Shown piece by piece: positions 21,048 through 29,421 of a stretch of 64,000 bases of DNA (the first letter of the stretch is position 1; every line of letters starts with the position of its first letter). The DNA lies in the NCBI RefSeq assembly GCF_029525575.1, contig NZ_JAPDIA010000008.1:496001-560000 (forward strand), given 5' to 3'. The notes beneath the pieces are model-generated. The model ran no database searches, had not been told where the DNA came from, and saw only the letters and a program-made list of their open reading frames with translations. Source of the stretch: Cohnella rhizosphaerae. GTDB lineage: Bacteria > Bacillota > Bacilli > Paenibacillales > Paenibacillaceae. Made by a program: the position numbers and the translations under genes.

Positions 21048-21864
21048 TCATACGCCGTCCGTTCGATCCTGCTTCCTGAATGCGCTCGGGTTCGTTCCCG
21101 TCCATTTGCGAAATTGATTCATAAAGTGGTTGTAGTTGTGGAAACCGACGTCGTAGGCTACCTCCGAGGCGCTGCGATCCGTGTGCGCAAGGAGAAGCGT
21201 GGCTTGCCGGATACGCATCCGGTTGAGCGCATCGATGACGGACACTCCCGTCTGTTCCTTGAACAAGTGCGACAAACGGGAGGGAGACAGTCCGATCTCC
21301 TTCGACAGCGCTTCGATTTGAATTGGGCTGCGCATGTGCTCCGACAAAAATCGCATGGCTTCCACGACCCGCGGATCCAGCTTCCGGCTTTGCCGCTCTG
21401 CCAGCAGCATTAAGATTTCCCGGAGCGAATTCAGGCACAGATCGTGCCAGTACTCGCTCCTTTCTCGCGAATCGAACAGGATTCTGCGAAAAGCCTCGTA
21501 TATTCTCGTTTGCACGGAACCGGGCTCCAACGCTTGCAAGGACAACGGCTCGTCCGGCAGCAGCTTTTCCCCGATCGAGCGGGGAGAGAAATGCGCCCAT
21601 ACGAAGTTCCAGGCCTCCCCCTCTCGTCGTCCCGTACGCATGTGGCGTACCCGCGCGCACCAGAACGATGTCGCCGCCGGCGCAAGTTTTCTTTTCGCCC
21701 GGAACCGTAAAGTAGCCGCTGCCGTCAAGCGTATAGGCGATCAGCCAATCTTCCATCCCCCCGGGCCGGTTGGTCATGTAGCTGTCGTCGACTTGAAAAT
21801 GTCCAGCCAGAATAATGCCGGAAGTCAATTCGCTAGATTGAGCCGGTTCGTTGTATTTTTCCAC
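21048..21864 (-). CDS. AraC-family transcriptional regulator (frameshifted)
   Basis: The restored protein has about 271 residues: a cupin-like N-terminus (residues 1-130; DGSGYFTVPGEKKTCAGGDIVLVRAGTPHAYG) and a C-terminal double helix-turn-helix (170-265; IQIEALSKEIGLSPSRLSHLFKEQTG and SEVAYDVGFHNYNHFMNQFRKWTG). C5 at 21617-21621 (G5 on the coding strand) must lose one base so that the halves join (TTRGEAWNFVWAHFSPR). GTG 21864 is preferred as start because GGGAGAG precedes it; an upstream ATG at 21903 lacks a site. It is divergent from the second PhyH gene, which it probably regulates. Confidence 0.88.
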
Positions 21865-22048
21865 AGATGTTCTCTCCCAGCCGCTGTCGTTTACTAACAG
21901 CATAGCGCGCGTCGCGGCTCAAATCCAGCGGTCAGCAGAATCGTGTGAGCGAAAAGCAGGATTGCTACTCCCCGGCCGCGAGCGAAAAAAATATACTGGA
22001 CCTGCAGGACCGGAAGGCCGGCATAATCGTTTCGGAGGAGGAGAAGAC

Positions 22049-22859
22049 ATGTCGCAAGCGCTTCAAAGCTTGACCGCGGAGCAAAAAGATAAGTTCGGCA
22101 GGGAAGGCTTTCTGATCGTAAAAGGGGCTGTACGACCCGCAGCAGCTTCAGGAAATCAAGGACACTTTCGAAGAAATCGGCCGCACTGGGGTGCCGGGCT
22201 ATTACGACCCGGACATGGCCGCGGGCGACGACGATCCGCTGAAGCGGTATCCGAGGGTGATGCACCCGCACCGTTTCAACGAAACGGCGAAACGATACAT
22301 GCTGCATCGGCCGGTGCTAGCCGTATTGGAGGATTTGTACGAGGAGCCGCCGCTTGCCGCGCAAAGCATGTTTTACTACAAGCCTCCCGGCGCCAAAGGC
22401 CAGGCGCTGCATCAGGACAACTTCTACCTGAAGGTGGAGCCCGGCAATTGCATCGCCGCATGGACGGCCGTCGACGAGGCGGACGAGGAGAACGGCGGGA
22501 TGCTGGTCGTGCCGAAAACGCAGGATTACGAGATCGTCTGTCCCGAGCGCGCCGATGCGAAGGAGTCGTTCACGACCCACTTCGTGAAGCCGCCGAAGGA
22601 CCAAAAAGCGATGCCCGTCGTCATGGAAGCGGGAGACGTACTGTTTTTTAACGGCAATCTGATTCACGGATCGTACCGGAACAAGACGAAGGATCGCTTC
22701 CGCCGCGCGTTCATCTGCCACTACGCGAATGCGTCCGCGACGCGCATCGGCCAACATTATCGTCCGCTCTATCATGCCGACGGGACGGAAGTCGATTTGG
22801 AGCCGAATGCGGACGGCGGGCCGTGCGGCGTCGAATTCGAGACGTTATACCCGCATTGA
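22049..22859 (+). CDS. Second PhyH-family Fe(II)/2-oxoglutarate dioxygenase (frameshifted)
   Basis: The restored protein has about 269 residues. The iron ligands are visible as ALHQDNFYL (His-x-Asp) and the distal His in NGNLIHGSYRNKTKDRFRRAF, whose Arg residues fit 2-oxoglutarate binding. The central part AAWTAVDEADEENGGMLVVP is the usual PhyH core. GGAGGAGG precedes the ATG. One base must go from the AAAAGGGG stretch at 22120-22127, giving LIVKGLYDPQQLQEIKDTF. It is only distantly similar to the enzyme at 15.7 kb and is a single gene facing an AraC regulator, an arrangement common for sugar- or osmolyte-modifying oxygenases. Substrate unknown. Confidence 0.87.
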
Positions 22860-22892
22860 GGAATCGGGGACGGATGTCGGACCGGCAATTGC

Positions 22893-22920
22893 TGGACAGA
22901 ATCCGATCTTCTGCTATAAT
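22893..22920 (+). promoter_or_regulatory. Candidate sigma-A promoter of the thiamine operon
   Basis: TGGACA, 16 bases, TATAAT, about 50 bases before the riboswitch. Confidence 0.7.
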
Positions 22921-22970
22921 GAGGAGCGTTATCAATTAACGCCGACAAGTACGTCGACAATCGAACAAAC

Positions 22971-23066
22971 CCCGGGGGGAGCTGGGTAAGGCCGGCTGAG
23001 AGTGCATCCCGTCATCGACGATGCAGACCCTTTAACCTGATCTGGTTAGTACCAGCGTAGGGAGGC
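22971..23066 (+). promoter_or_regulatory. TPP (THI-box) riboswitch
   Basis: The conserved elements of the thiamine pyrophosphate aptamer are present in order: GGGGAGCTGGG, the CTGAGAGTG pyrimidine-sensing loop, a variable P3 arm (ATCCCGTCATCGACGATGC), then ACCCTTTAACCTGATCTGG and GCGTAGGGA. A terminator-like hairpin follows 45 bases later and the first gene of a thiamine-precursor ABC transporter starts 120 bases later, so TPP binding should stop transcription of the operon. Confidence 0.95.
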
Positions 23067-23110
23067 GGGAAGCGCGAATCGGATTCGCGCGTTTTGTCCA
23101 TGTTTATTAA

Positions 23111-23142
23111 GGACGCCCTCCGTATACGGGGGGGCGTTTTTT
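23111..23142 (+). terminator. Riboswitch-controlled transcription terminator
   Basis: ACGCCCTCCG pairs with CGGGGGGGCGT-like bases around TATA, followed by T6, lying between the TPP aptamer and the first gene. This fits an attenuation mechanism. Confidence 0.82.
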
Positions 23143-23185
23143 GAATGTCTGCGTGCCGGACGGCATGGAGAGGGAGTAGAGACAA

Positions 23186-24292
23186 ATGGGTATGTTAGGC
23201 AAAAGCTGGCGCGGCAAGGTCGCGGCGGCGGTCGCGGCGCTGCTGATCCTGGCGGGCTGCGGAGGGAACGGGAACAACGAGGGAGGCAGCGGTTCGGCCG
23301 CGGCTTCGCCGAGCGCGCCGGGTTCCGCTTCGGCATCCGCCTCGGGCGGCCATGCAGCCGATCTCGGCAAGGTAAAGCTCGTGCTCGACTGGACGCCGAA
23401 CACGAACCATACGGGCTTGTACGTCGCGGCCGACCAAGGCTATTGGAAAAAGCGCGGCCTCGACGTCGAGATCGTGCTGCCGCCGGAGAGCGGCGCGGAC
23501 CAGATGGTCGCGACGGGCGCGGCGGACTTCGGCGTGGGCGCGCAGGAGGGACTTACCCTGGCGCGGGAGAATGATATGCCGATCGTCTCTCTGGCCGCCA
23601 TCATTCAGCACAACACGTCGGGTTTCGCCTCGCCGGCGGACAAAAACATCAAGGAGCCCAAAGACTTCGAAGGCCACAGCTACGGCGGATGGGGGTCGCC
23701 GGCGGAACAGGCCGTCATCGGCTCGATGATGCTGAAGCAGGGCGCCGACGTGAACAAGGTCAAGTTCGTCAACGCGGGTACAGCCGACTTTTTCACCGCC
23801 GTTCAGAAGGATATCGACTTTGAATGGATTTTCTACGCCTGGACCGGCATCGAAGCCGAGCAGCGCGGCATCAAGCTCAACATGGTTTACCTCTCGGATT
23901 TCGACAAGCGGCTGGATTATTACACGCCGGTGCTGACGACGAGCGAAAAAATGATCAAGGACAAGCCGGACGTCGTCCGCGCATTCGTCGAAGGGGCGTC
24001 GGAAGGCTATCAGTACGCGATCGACCATCCTTCGGAGGCCGCGGACATGCTCATCAAGGCCAATCCCGATCTTAACGCGGATCTCGTCAAGGCGAGCCAG
24101 GCCTGGCTGAGCCCGAAGTACAAGGACGACGCGTCTCGATGGGGCGAGCAGAAGCGCGAAGTGTGGTCCGGCTACGCCGAGTTCCTTAAAGAGAACAAGC
24201 TGCTGACGAAAGACCTGGACTATGACGCGATGTTTACGAACGACTTTTTGCCGCAAGCCTTAAATCATATGCAAGGACGCACGAGGACTTGA
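23186..24292 (+). CDS. thiY: ABC transporter binding lipoprotein for a thiamine precursor (ThiY/NMT1-like)
   Basis: A 368-residue solute receptor. It has a lipoprotein signal with lipobox LAGC near residue 24, a low-complexity Gly/Ser/Ala linker, then an NMT1/ThiY-type fold starting with VKLVLDWTPNTNHTGLYVAADQGYW, the signature of binding proteins for hydroxymethyl- or formylamino-pyrimidine. It is the first gene after the TPP riboswitch. The following genes encode a thiamine-binding small protein, a permease and an ATPase, so it feeds a pyrimidine-salvage importer. Intact. Confidence 0.9.
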   Translation: MGMLGKSWRGKVAAAVAALLILAGCGGNGNNEGGSGSAAASPSAPGSASASASGGHAADLGKVKLVLDWTPNTNHTGLYVAADQGYWKKRGLDVEIVLPPESGADQMVATGAADFGVGAQEGLTLARENDMPIVSLAAIIQHNTSGFASPADKNIKEPKDFEGHSYGGWGSPAEQAVIGSMMLKQGADVNKVKFVNAGTADFFTAVQKDIDFEWIFYAWTGIEAEQRGIKLNMVYLSDFDKRLDYYTPVLTTSEKMIKDKPDVVRAFVEGASEGYQYAIDHPSEAADMLIKANPDLNADLVKASQAWLSPKYKDDASRWGEQKREVWSGYAEFLKENKLLTKDLDYDAMFTNDFLPQALNHMQGRTRT

Positions 24293-24309
24293 ACGGGGAG
24301 GATTAAGAA

Positions 24310-24615
24310 ATGGCGCAAGCTTTGCTCAGCATTCAAATTTTGCCTAAAGCCGCAAAGCCCGAGGACGACACGCATCTGTACGTCGACCGGGCGATCGAGA
24401 TCATCAAGGCTTCGGGCGTCGCGTACCGCGTCGGACCGCTTGAGACGACGATGGAAGGCGACCTCGACCGGCTGCTCGACATCGTTAAGGAAATGAACCG
24501 GGCGATGTTCGTGAAAGGCAGCCCGTCCGTCCTGTCGCAAATCAAGCTGCTCGTGCACGGCTCGGACGGCGCCTCGATGGCGCACCTGCTGCGCAAATAT
24601 CCCGATGGACAGTAA
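24310..24615 (+). CDS. MTH1187/YkoF-like small thiamine-binding protein
   Basis: A 101-residue ferredoxin-like-fold protein of the MTH1187 (former DUF77) group, seen from AQALLSIQILP at the start, IIKASGVAYRVGPLETTMEGD in the middle and MAHLLRKYPDG at the end. Family members bind thiamine or its pyrimidine part. It lies 17 bases after the receptor gene, and its last codons overlap the permease start. In this operon it may act as an intracellular buffer or sensor of the imported ligand (inference). Intact. Confidence 0.87.
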   Translation: MAQALLSIQILPKAAKPEDDTHLYVDRAIEIIKASGVAYRVGPLETTMEGDLDRLLDIVKEMNRAMFVKGSPSVLSQIKLLVHGSDGASMAHLLRKYPDGQ

Positions 24616-25378
24616 AATCGGGCGGTGGCTCCTGCCGGTCGCGACGTTGATCGGCGCGATCGTCCTGTGGCAGCTTTGCGTAGATCTATGGCACATCAAG
24701 CCTTATAAGCTGCCGTCGCCGTTGCATATCGGCGAGCGGATGTGGGAGCAGCGCGACCGGCTGCTCGCGCAGAGCGGCTCGACCCTTCGGCTTGCCCTGA
24801 AGGGCATCGGGCTCGGCATCGCGCTCGGCGTGCTGTCGGCGATCGTCTTTCACCTCATTCCCGTCGTCCGGGCGGCGCTGTCGCCGATCATCATCATCAC
24901 GCAGAACATTCCGCTCATCGCGCTCGGACCGCTGCTTATCATCTGGCTCGGTTTCGGCATCGCGCCGAAGCTCGTGCTGCTGGCGCTCGTCTGCTACTTC
25001 CCGATCGCCTGGTCGATGCTGACGGGTCTCGGGCAGGCGGACGCGAACTTGCGCGAATATCTCGCGATGATCGGCGCGAGCCGGCTCACGGTGCTGCGGC
25101 GTCTGGAGCTGCCCGCATCGTTGCCGTACTTCTTCTCCGGACTGAAAATCACGGCGACGTACAGCATCACGGCGGCCATCGTGGCCGAATGGCTCGGCGC
25201 GAGCGAGGGCATCGGCTATTATCTGGTGCTGAAGTCGAAAGGCTACGATACGACGAGCGTATTCGGCGCGATCGTCTGCATCGTGGGCATGGCGCTGGCG
25301 TTCTATGGCATCGCGGCGCTGCTCGAGCGGCTCGTCGTTCGCTGGCGGCCGGCGGGCCGGGAAGGAGGCGCGCGATGA
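24605..25378 (+). CDS. thiX: ABC transporter permease of the thiamine-precursor importer (ThiX-like)
   Basis: A 257-residue inner-membrane protein of the BPD_transp_1/SsuC type with six predicted helices. The conserved cytoplasmic loop reads REYLAMIGASRLTVLRRLELPASLPYFFSGLKI, where the ATPase docks. It overlaps the preceding gene by 11 bases and the ATPase gene by four (ATGA), so translation is coupled along the operon. Intact. Confidence 0.92.
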   Translation: MDSKIGRWLLPVATLIGAIVLWQLCVDLWHIKPYKLPSPLHIGERMWEQRDRLLAQSGSTLRLALKGIGLGIALGVLSAIVFHLIPVVRAALSPIIIITQNIPLIALGPLLIIWLGFGIAPKLVLLALVCYFPIAWSMLTGLGQADANLREYLAMIGASRLTVLRRLELPASLPYFFSGLKITATYSITAAIVAEWLGASEGIGYYLVLKSKGYDTTSVFGAIVCIVGMALAFYGIAALLERLVVRWRPAGREGGAR

Positions 25379-26158
25379 GCGGGCAAGCGAAGCTCGAACT
25401 GATCGATATTCATCATCAATATTCGCGCGGCAAAAAAGCGCATCCCGTACTGGGCGGCATCTCGCTTACGGTCGCAAACGGCGAATTCGTCACGCTGCTC
25501 GGACCGTCAGGCAGCGGCAAATCGACGCTGTTCCGCCTGATCGGCGGCGTCGAGCGGCCGGATGCGGGGCGCATTCTGATCGACGGCGCGGAGACGACCG
25601 GCCGGCGCGGGCAGATCAGCTACATGCCGCAGCAGGCTTCGCTTTTTCCCTGGCTGTCGGTCCGCGCCAACATCGCCTCCGCGCTGACGACGGCCGGCGT
25701 CGAGCGGAGGCAAGCCGAGGCGCTGGCAGCGAAGTGGCTCGATCGCATCGGTCTCGGCGACGTGGCGAACGAGTATCCGCGGGTGCTGTCCGGCGGCATG
25801 CAGCAGCGCGTGTCGTTTTTGCGTGCGCTGCTCATGCCGCGCGGCGTCATGTGCCTCGACGAGCCGTTCGCCGCGCTGGACGCGCTCACGCGCGCGGACA
25901 TGCAGGCATGGCTGCTGCGGCTGTGGGAGGAGGAACGGCGCTCCGTGCTGTTCGTCACGCATAGCATCGAGGAGGCGCTGACGCTGTCGGACCGCATCTA
26001 CGTGCTGTCCAAGGCGCCGGCGACCGTGCTGCGGGAGATTCGCGTCCCTTTCGAGCGGCCGAGAAGGGCGGATGTGTGGAAGGAGCCGGCATTCGTGGCG
26101 CTGAAGGAAGAAGTGCTGGCGCTGCTGGAGCGGGGGGGGCGGCGAACATGGCCTATGA
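25375..26158 (+). CDS. thiZ: ABC transporter ATPase of the thiamine-precursor importer (ThiZ-like, frameshift at end)
   Basis: About 260 residues with Walker A GPSGSGKST near residue 43, Q-loop SYMPQQASLFPW, signature LSGGMQQRVSF, Walker B VMCLDEPFAALD and H-loop VTHSIEEAL, all as in the SsuB/TauB/ThiZ group. G8 at 26132-26139 must lose one G; the protein then ends ERGGGEHGL at TGA 26156, overlapping the ATG of the TatD-like gene. In the raw sequence it runs on for some 25 residues of nonsense. Confidence 0.9.
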
Positions 26159-26942
26159 CGCGCATCTGCACGCCGACCAATATGCGCCCGGGCGCCGCGA
26201 AGCATTGCTCGCCGAAGCGTTCGCCGCGGGCGTGAGCGGCATCGTCGCCGTCTCGATGCATCCGGACTCCTGCGCGGAAACGCGGAGGCTCGCCGCTTTG
26301 CGGCCCGGACGCATCATGCCCGCCTATGGCCATCATCCCGAGCAGCCGCCGCTCGGGCCGGTCGAACGCGATCGGCTGTGCGACTGGATACGCAGCCTTG
26401 CCGCCGACGGCGAGGCGTTCGCCATCGGGGGAGGTCGGCCTGCCGTACTATACGCGGACGGAGGCCGAGGCGCGCGGCGAAGCGTTCGACGAAGCGCCTT
26501 ACCTCGCGCAGCTCGACGATTTTGTGCGTCTTGCCGCCGAGCTGGACCGGCCGATCGCGCTCCACGCCGTCTATGAGGACGCGGACAAGGCGCTTGCCAT
26601 ACTGGACCGGCGGGGCGTGCGCAGGGCGCACTTTCACTGGTATAAGGGCTCGCCGGAGACGACGGCGCGGCTCGCCGAGCGCGGCTGCTTTTATCTCGAT
26701 TACGCCCGACGTGCTGTACGAGCCCGAGATTCGGGAGCTGGCCGCGACCTATCCGCTCGGCCGGCTGATGGCGGAGACGGACGGCCCTTGGCCGTTCGAA
26801 GGTCCGTTCGCGGGGGATGGAGACGACGCCGGCCATGACGTTTGCGGTTGCGCGCGAGATCGCGGCGCTGCGCGGGCTTGCGCCTGAAGCGGCCGAGCGG
26901 ATGCTCGACCGCAATACGGCGGCGTTTTACGGTTTCGAATGA
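26148..26942 (+). CDS. TatD-like metal-dependent hydrolase in the thiamine operon (frameshifted three times)
   Basis: The restored protein has about 263 residues and looks like a TatD-family TIM-barrel hydrolase: the metal motif AYDAHLHAD at the start, GHHPEQPP (the usual G-hydrophobic-HP after strand 3), AIGEVGL, then IALHAV, AHFHWYKGS, CFISITPDV and LMAETDGPWPF at the end, which are the His and Asp metal ligands of this family in order. Breaks: G5 at 26427-26431, T4 at 26689-26692 and G5 at 26812-26816, each with one extra base. It overlaps the ATPase gene and ends the TPP-controlled operon. A role in processing an imported pyrimidine, in place of the known amidohydrolase YlmB, is speculation. 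Confidence 0.84.
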
Positions 26943-26958
26943 GGCCGCTGCCATCGCC

Positions 26959-27009
26959 AAAAGCAAGCCTTGCGTCCTTCCTTCAAAAGGACCGCAAGGC
27001 TTGCTTTTT
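26959..27009 (+). terminator. Rho-independent terminator of the thiamine operon
   Basis: AAGCAAGCCTTGCGGTCC-like arms pair perfectly over about 15 bases (AAGCAAGCCTTGCG with CGCAAGGCTTGCTT) and are followed by T5. Confidence 0.93.
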
Positions 27010-27052
27010 AATAGATGGGGCTTGATTGAAGCAGGGCGCATCCGTAGGCCGC

Positions 27053-27244
27053 TCAGCCGTGGTAGCTGCCCATCGGCGCGTTCAACACCCATTCGAGCAG
27101 CAGCAGTTGCTCTTCCAGCCGCTCGGCTTGCGCCTGCAGCTCGGGCCGGGCTTCCGCGCCGGCTTGTTCGTACAAAGCCTCGATGGCTTGCTTGCGAGAA
27201 GCCAGCTCATGATACTTCCGTTTGACTTGGTCCGCGGTTCTCAA
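27053..27244 (-). CDS. Small coiled-coil protein, function unknown
   Basis: 63 residues, charged and rich in Ala, Glu and Leu, with a continuous heptad-like pattern from VKRKYHELASRKQAI to ERLEEQLLLLEWVL, so a helical hairpin or coiled coil is likely. The TTG start at 27244 has AAAGGA nine bases upstream. It has no signal peptide. It lies 50 bases downstream of the CcdC-like gene on the same strand and may be co-transcribed. I do not recognise the family. Confidence 0.6.
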   Translation of the reverse strand: MRTADQVKRKYHELASRKQAIEALYEQAGAEARPELQAQAERLEEQLLLLEWVLNAPMGSYHG

Positions 27245-27294
27245 GTGCGACGTCCTTTCCGTATCGTGCGGCGACGGGCGTCAGCGGCTGGCCG

Positions 27295-27810
27295 TCAGGC
27301 CGCCCGCTTGGGCGCCGCGCGCAGCACGTACAGGTAATAGCCTGCGTAATACGCGATCAAAATGAAGAAGATGGCCGCCGTCCAGGGATCGCGGCCGTAT
27401 TGCTCCAGCGTGTCCGGGCCGCCGGCGGCATTCGCGGCCGTCTGCGCGCCCTGCATCGCGAACAGGAACCGGTAGGCGATTCTGCCGATGAACAGCGCGA
27501 TGACAAGCGACTCGATGACGACGTGCGTCCGGTAGTACAGTCCGTCGATGCGGCGCTCCACGATGCTGTGCCGGATGGCGAACCAGGCGAGCAGCCCGCC
27601 GAGGGCGAGTCCCGCGGCGTCCGCGGCGAATACGATCGGATGAACGAATCCCGCCGCGATCAGGATGATGCCGATGACGGAGAAGATGCCGATTCGAATC
27701 TGGAGTCTCCGCGGTCGAAGGAGCTGGAAGCCGACCGTCCGCCGGATGCGTCGGTACAAAATAAACGCGACTAACAGGATGGGGACCGCGTATTGCGCGG
27801 CTTGGTTCAT
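27295..27810 (-). CDS. ccdC: CcdC-like (DUF1453) membrane protein
   Basis: 171 residues with about four to five membrane helices and cytoplasmic arginine clusters (YRRIRRTVGFQLLRPRRLQIR), which match the CcdC/DUF1453 family of Bacillota. CcdC is encoded with cytochrome c maturation genes in some Bacillus, though its role is not established. The N-terminus AQYAVPILLVAFILYRRIRR and the later RHSIVERRIDGLYYRTH are typical. An AAGGACGA site precedes ATG 27810. The gene stands alone here, with only the small coiled-coil gene behind it. Intact. Confidence 0.68.
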   Translation of the reverse strand: MNQAAQYAVPILLVAFILYRRIRRTVGFQLLRPRRLQIRIGIFSVIGIILIAAGFVHPIVFAADAAGLALGGLLAWFAIRHSIVERRIDGLYYRTHVVIESLVIALFIGRIAYRFLFAMQGAQTAANAAGGPDTLEQYGRDPWTAAIFFILIAYYAGYYLYVLRAAPKRAA

Positions 27811-27946
27811 GAAGGATCGTCCTTTCGGGATCGTTTGATGCGCTTAGTTTACCATATGGACCAGGGGACGCGTCTATCCTTCCTCGGACGGAGACAATGT
27901 TTGGCTTGTCGATCGCCCGTCGCCGGGAACCGTCGGCAAGAACGGC

Positions 27947-27969
27947 AAAAAGCCGCCGGTGCGGCGGCT
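27947..27969 (-). terminator. Terminator of the 35-residue gene
   Basis: Read on the minus strand, AGCCGCCGCACCGGCGGCT is a GC-rich hairpin followed by TTTTT, 31 bases after the small gene's stop. Confidence 0.82.
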
Positions 27970-27999
27970 TCGGTCTGCCTGGAAGGGCGCGATGACGAA

Positions 28000-28107
28000 T
28001 CAGCGGCGCGAACGCGGCGTGGATTGCGGATCCTGCTTGATCGTTTCCGACACCTCGGTCACCAAGAACGCCAAGTAATTTCTAAGCGAGAGACGTTGCT
28101 GCTTCAT
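28000..28107 (-). CDS. Small basic protein of 35 residues, function unknown
   Basis: The frame begins MKQQRLSLRNYLAFLV and ends STPRSRR. AAGGAGGTG stands about ten bases before ATG 28107 and a strong terminator follows the stop, so this is very probably a real gene. It has an amphipathic helix (residues 8-25) and a basic tail, with no signal peptide or cysteine. Nothing in its sequence tells the function. Confidence 0.6.
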   Translation of the reverse strand: MKQQRLSLRNYLAFLVTEVSETIKQDPQSTPRSRR

Positions 28108-28238
28108 GCGTCATCACACCTCCTTCCCGCGTGGACTGTTATTTTTTTCTTACACATCCGGGGACTGGTTGAAACGAAGACGGACACGAATCGACGCAAA
28201 CCGCAACGGACGGCATCGTATGGCCCGGAGCGGATGCG

Positions 28239-28267
28239 AAAAAGCCGGCCCCGCTGAAGGGCCGGCC
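28239..28267 (-). terminator. Terminator of the 32-residue membrane peptide gene
   Basis: On the minus strand, GCCGGCCC pairs with GGGCCGGC around TTCAGCG, followed by TTTTT, just after the stop of the small gene. Confidence 0.85.
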
Positions 28268-28283
28268 GTTCGCGCGCAACGCG

Positions 28284-28382
28284 TCAGGTAGAAAACCGGA
28301 TCGTTAAATAAATGACCAAGACGAACAAAAATACCGCCAGGCAATAGCCAAGCACGAGCCCAACCGCTTTCGGACCGTTCAT
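28284..28382 (-). CDS. Single-span membrane peptide of 32 residues
   Basis: The frame begins MNGPKAVGLVLGYC and ends YLTIRFST. Residues 6-28 form one membrane helix with short polar ends. GGCGGTGA precedes ATG 28382 and a strong terminator follows the stop at the usual distance. Such peptides are common in Bacillota and often escape annotation. The function is unknown. Confidence 0.62.
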   Translation of the reverse strand: MNGPKAVGLVLGYCLAVFLFVLVIYLTIRFST

Positions 28383-28388
28383 GTCGAT

Positions 28389-28680
28389 TCACCGCCCAGT
28401 ACTTAATGCTTCTATTATACAGGACGATGCCGGGAGAAATGAAATGACGCGTTTGTGAACGATCGGCGCGATCAGCGCGCATGCCCGCCAGGCGACAGCG
28501 AGAGATCGGCGATCGGCTTGTCTCGGATTCGTATAAGACCAGTCGCCATGAAGGATGGAGATGCCGTCCAAAGTAGCGCCGAAGAACGTCGAGCCCATCA
28601 TTTTGCAGCGATCGAACTTAGAGACGAACAGATCCGCGCCGCCGAAGTTGCAATTTTCGATTCAAGAGCCCGTTCGCTCC
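28389..28680 (-). pseudogene. Remnant of a pentapeptide-repeat protein
   Basis: Part of the minus strand reads IENCNFGGADLFVSKFDRC, then GSTFFGATLDGISILHGDW and SYTNPRQAD, with the A(D/N)LxX periodicity of pentapeptide repeats. An in-frame TGA precedes the first repeat and the frame changes again after SYTNPRQAD, where ADLSLS appears in the neighbouring frame. At least two lesions are needed, and not all lie in homopolymer runs, so this may be a true relic. No good start codon with a ribosome site was found. Confidence 0.45.
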
Positions 28681-28716
28681 GGCCTAAAAGTCAAGCGTTA
28701 TATTTTTAAAGTGCGC

Positions 28717-28742
28717 AAAAAAAGACCTCCCTGCGGAGGTCC
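28717..28742 (-). terminator. Terminator downstream of the stalk-domain gene
   Basis: On the minus strand GACCTCC pairs with GGAGGTC around GCAG, followed by T7. It lies about 60 bases after the stop of the secreted gene. Confidence 0.85.
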
Positions 28743-28802
28743 TGGGCCTTACGTAACATGGATTGCCAGAACGCGAGATGGAGCGATTCGATAAGGGATG
28801 CG

Positions 28803-29421
28803 TTAGCCGAGCGTTTCCGCGTCGCCCGAATCCTCTTCGTCGTCGAACAGGGGACCGCTCGTAATCCATAGCTGCTGAAGCTGGTCGTCCGTGATCGCAC
28901 CCTTCAGGAATTTGTCGTAGTCGGACGTTTTGATCTCGATCATGTTCTCTTCGTCGTTCTCGGTGTAGAAAACCCGCATGTATACGGCGCCGAGCGGCGT
29001 GAGTTTTTTTGAAAATCTGGTCGATATCCGTCCAATCTTCGTCAAAGCCGTACATGGACGGATAATAAACGACCGCCGTCATGTCGCCCTCGATGTCCGT
29101 CAGCGTAATTCCGTCTCCGCCGAGCGCCATGACGTCTTCCGTCAGCTTCACCAGATTGGCGCCGGCAGGCTTCAGGTCGACCGTCTGCTTTTTGGCGTCG
29201 TAGGTGTAACTGACACCTGCGCTTTTCAGCGCGGACAGCGGCACCATCGTCGAGCCTTGCAGATTGATGGCCGGCGTACCCTGCGTCGCAATCGCCTGCC
29301 CGCCGAGCGTCAATCTGACTTTCGGGAATCCTTTGTACGTTCCCCACAAGCTGGCTGCGCTGACGACGCCGCCGACTGCCAGCAGGCCGATCAAGGTAAG
29401 CAGTACGATCTTCTTTTTCAT
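28803..29421 (-). CDS. Secreted protein with copper-amine-oxidase-type stalk domain (frameshifted)
   Basis: The restored protein has about 205 residues: signal peptide (MKKKIVLLTLIGLLAVGGVVSA), then a stalk domain like the N-terminal domain of copper amine oxidases (VRLTLGGQAIATQG, STMVPLSALKSAGVSYTYD, residues 35-85), and an acidic C-terminus (DDEEDSGDAETLG). Stalk domains in Bacillota are cell-wall associated modules of unknown ligand. T7 at 29004-29010 (A7 on the coding strand) must lose one base, giving IFKKLTPLGAVYMRVFYTEND. AGTGTTGTTCGAA precedes the ATG without a strong ribosome site. Confidence 0.75.

Noticed and set aside
27793..28257. 154-residue plus-strand frame
   Set aside because: It is antisense to the 35-residue gene and its terminator, with a biased, domain-free composition.
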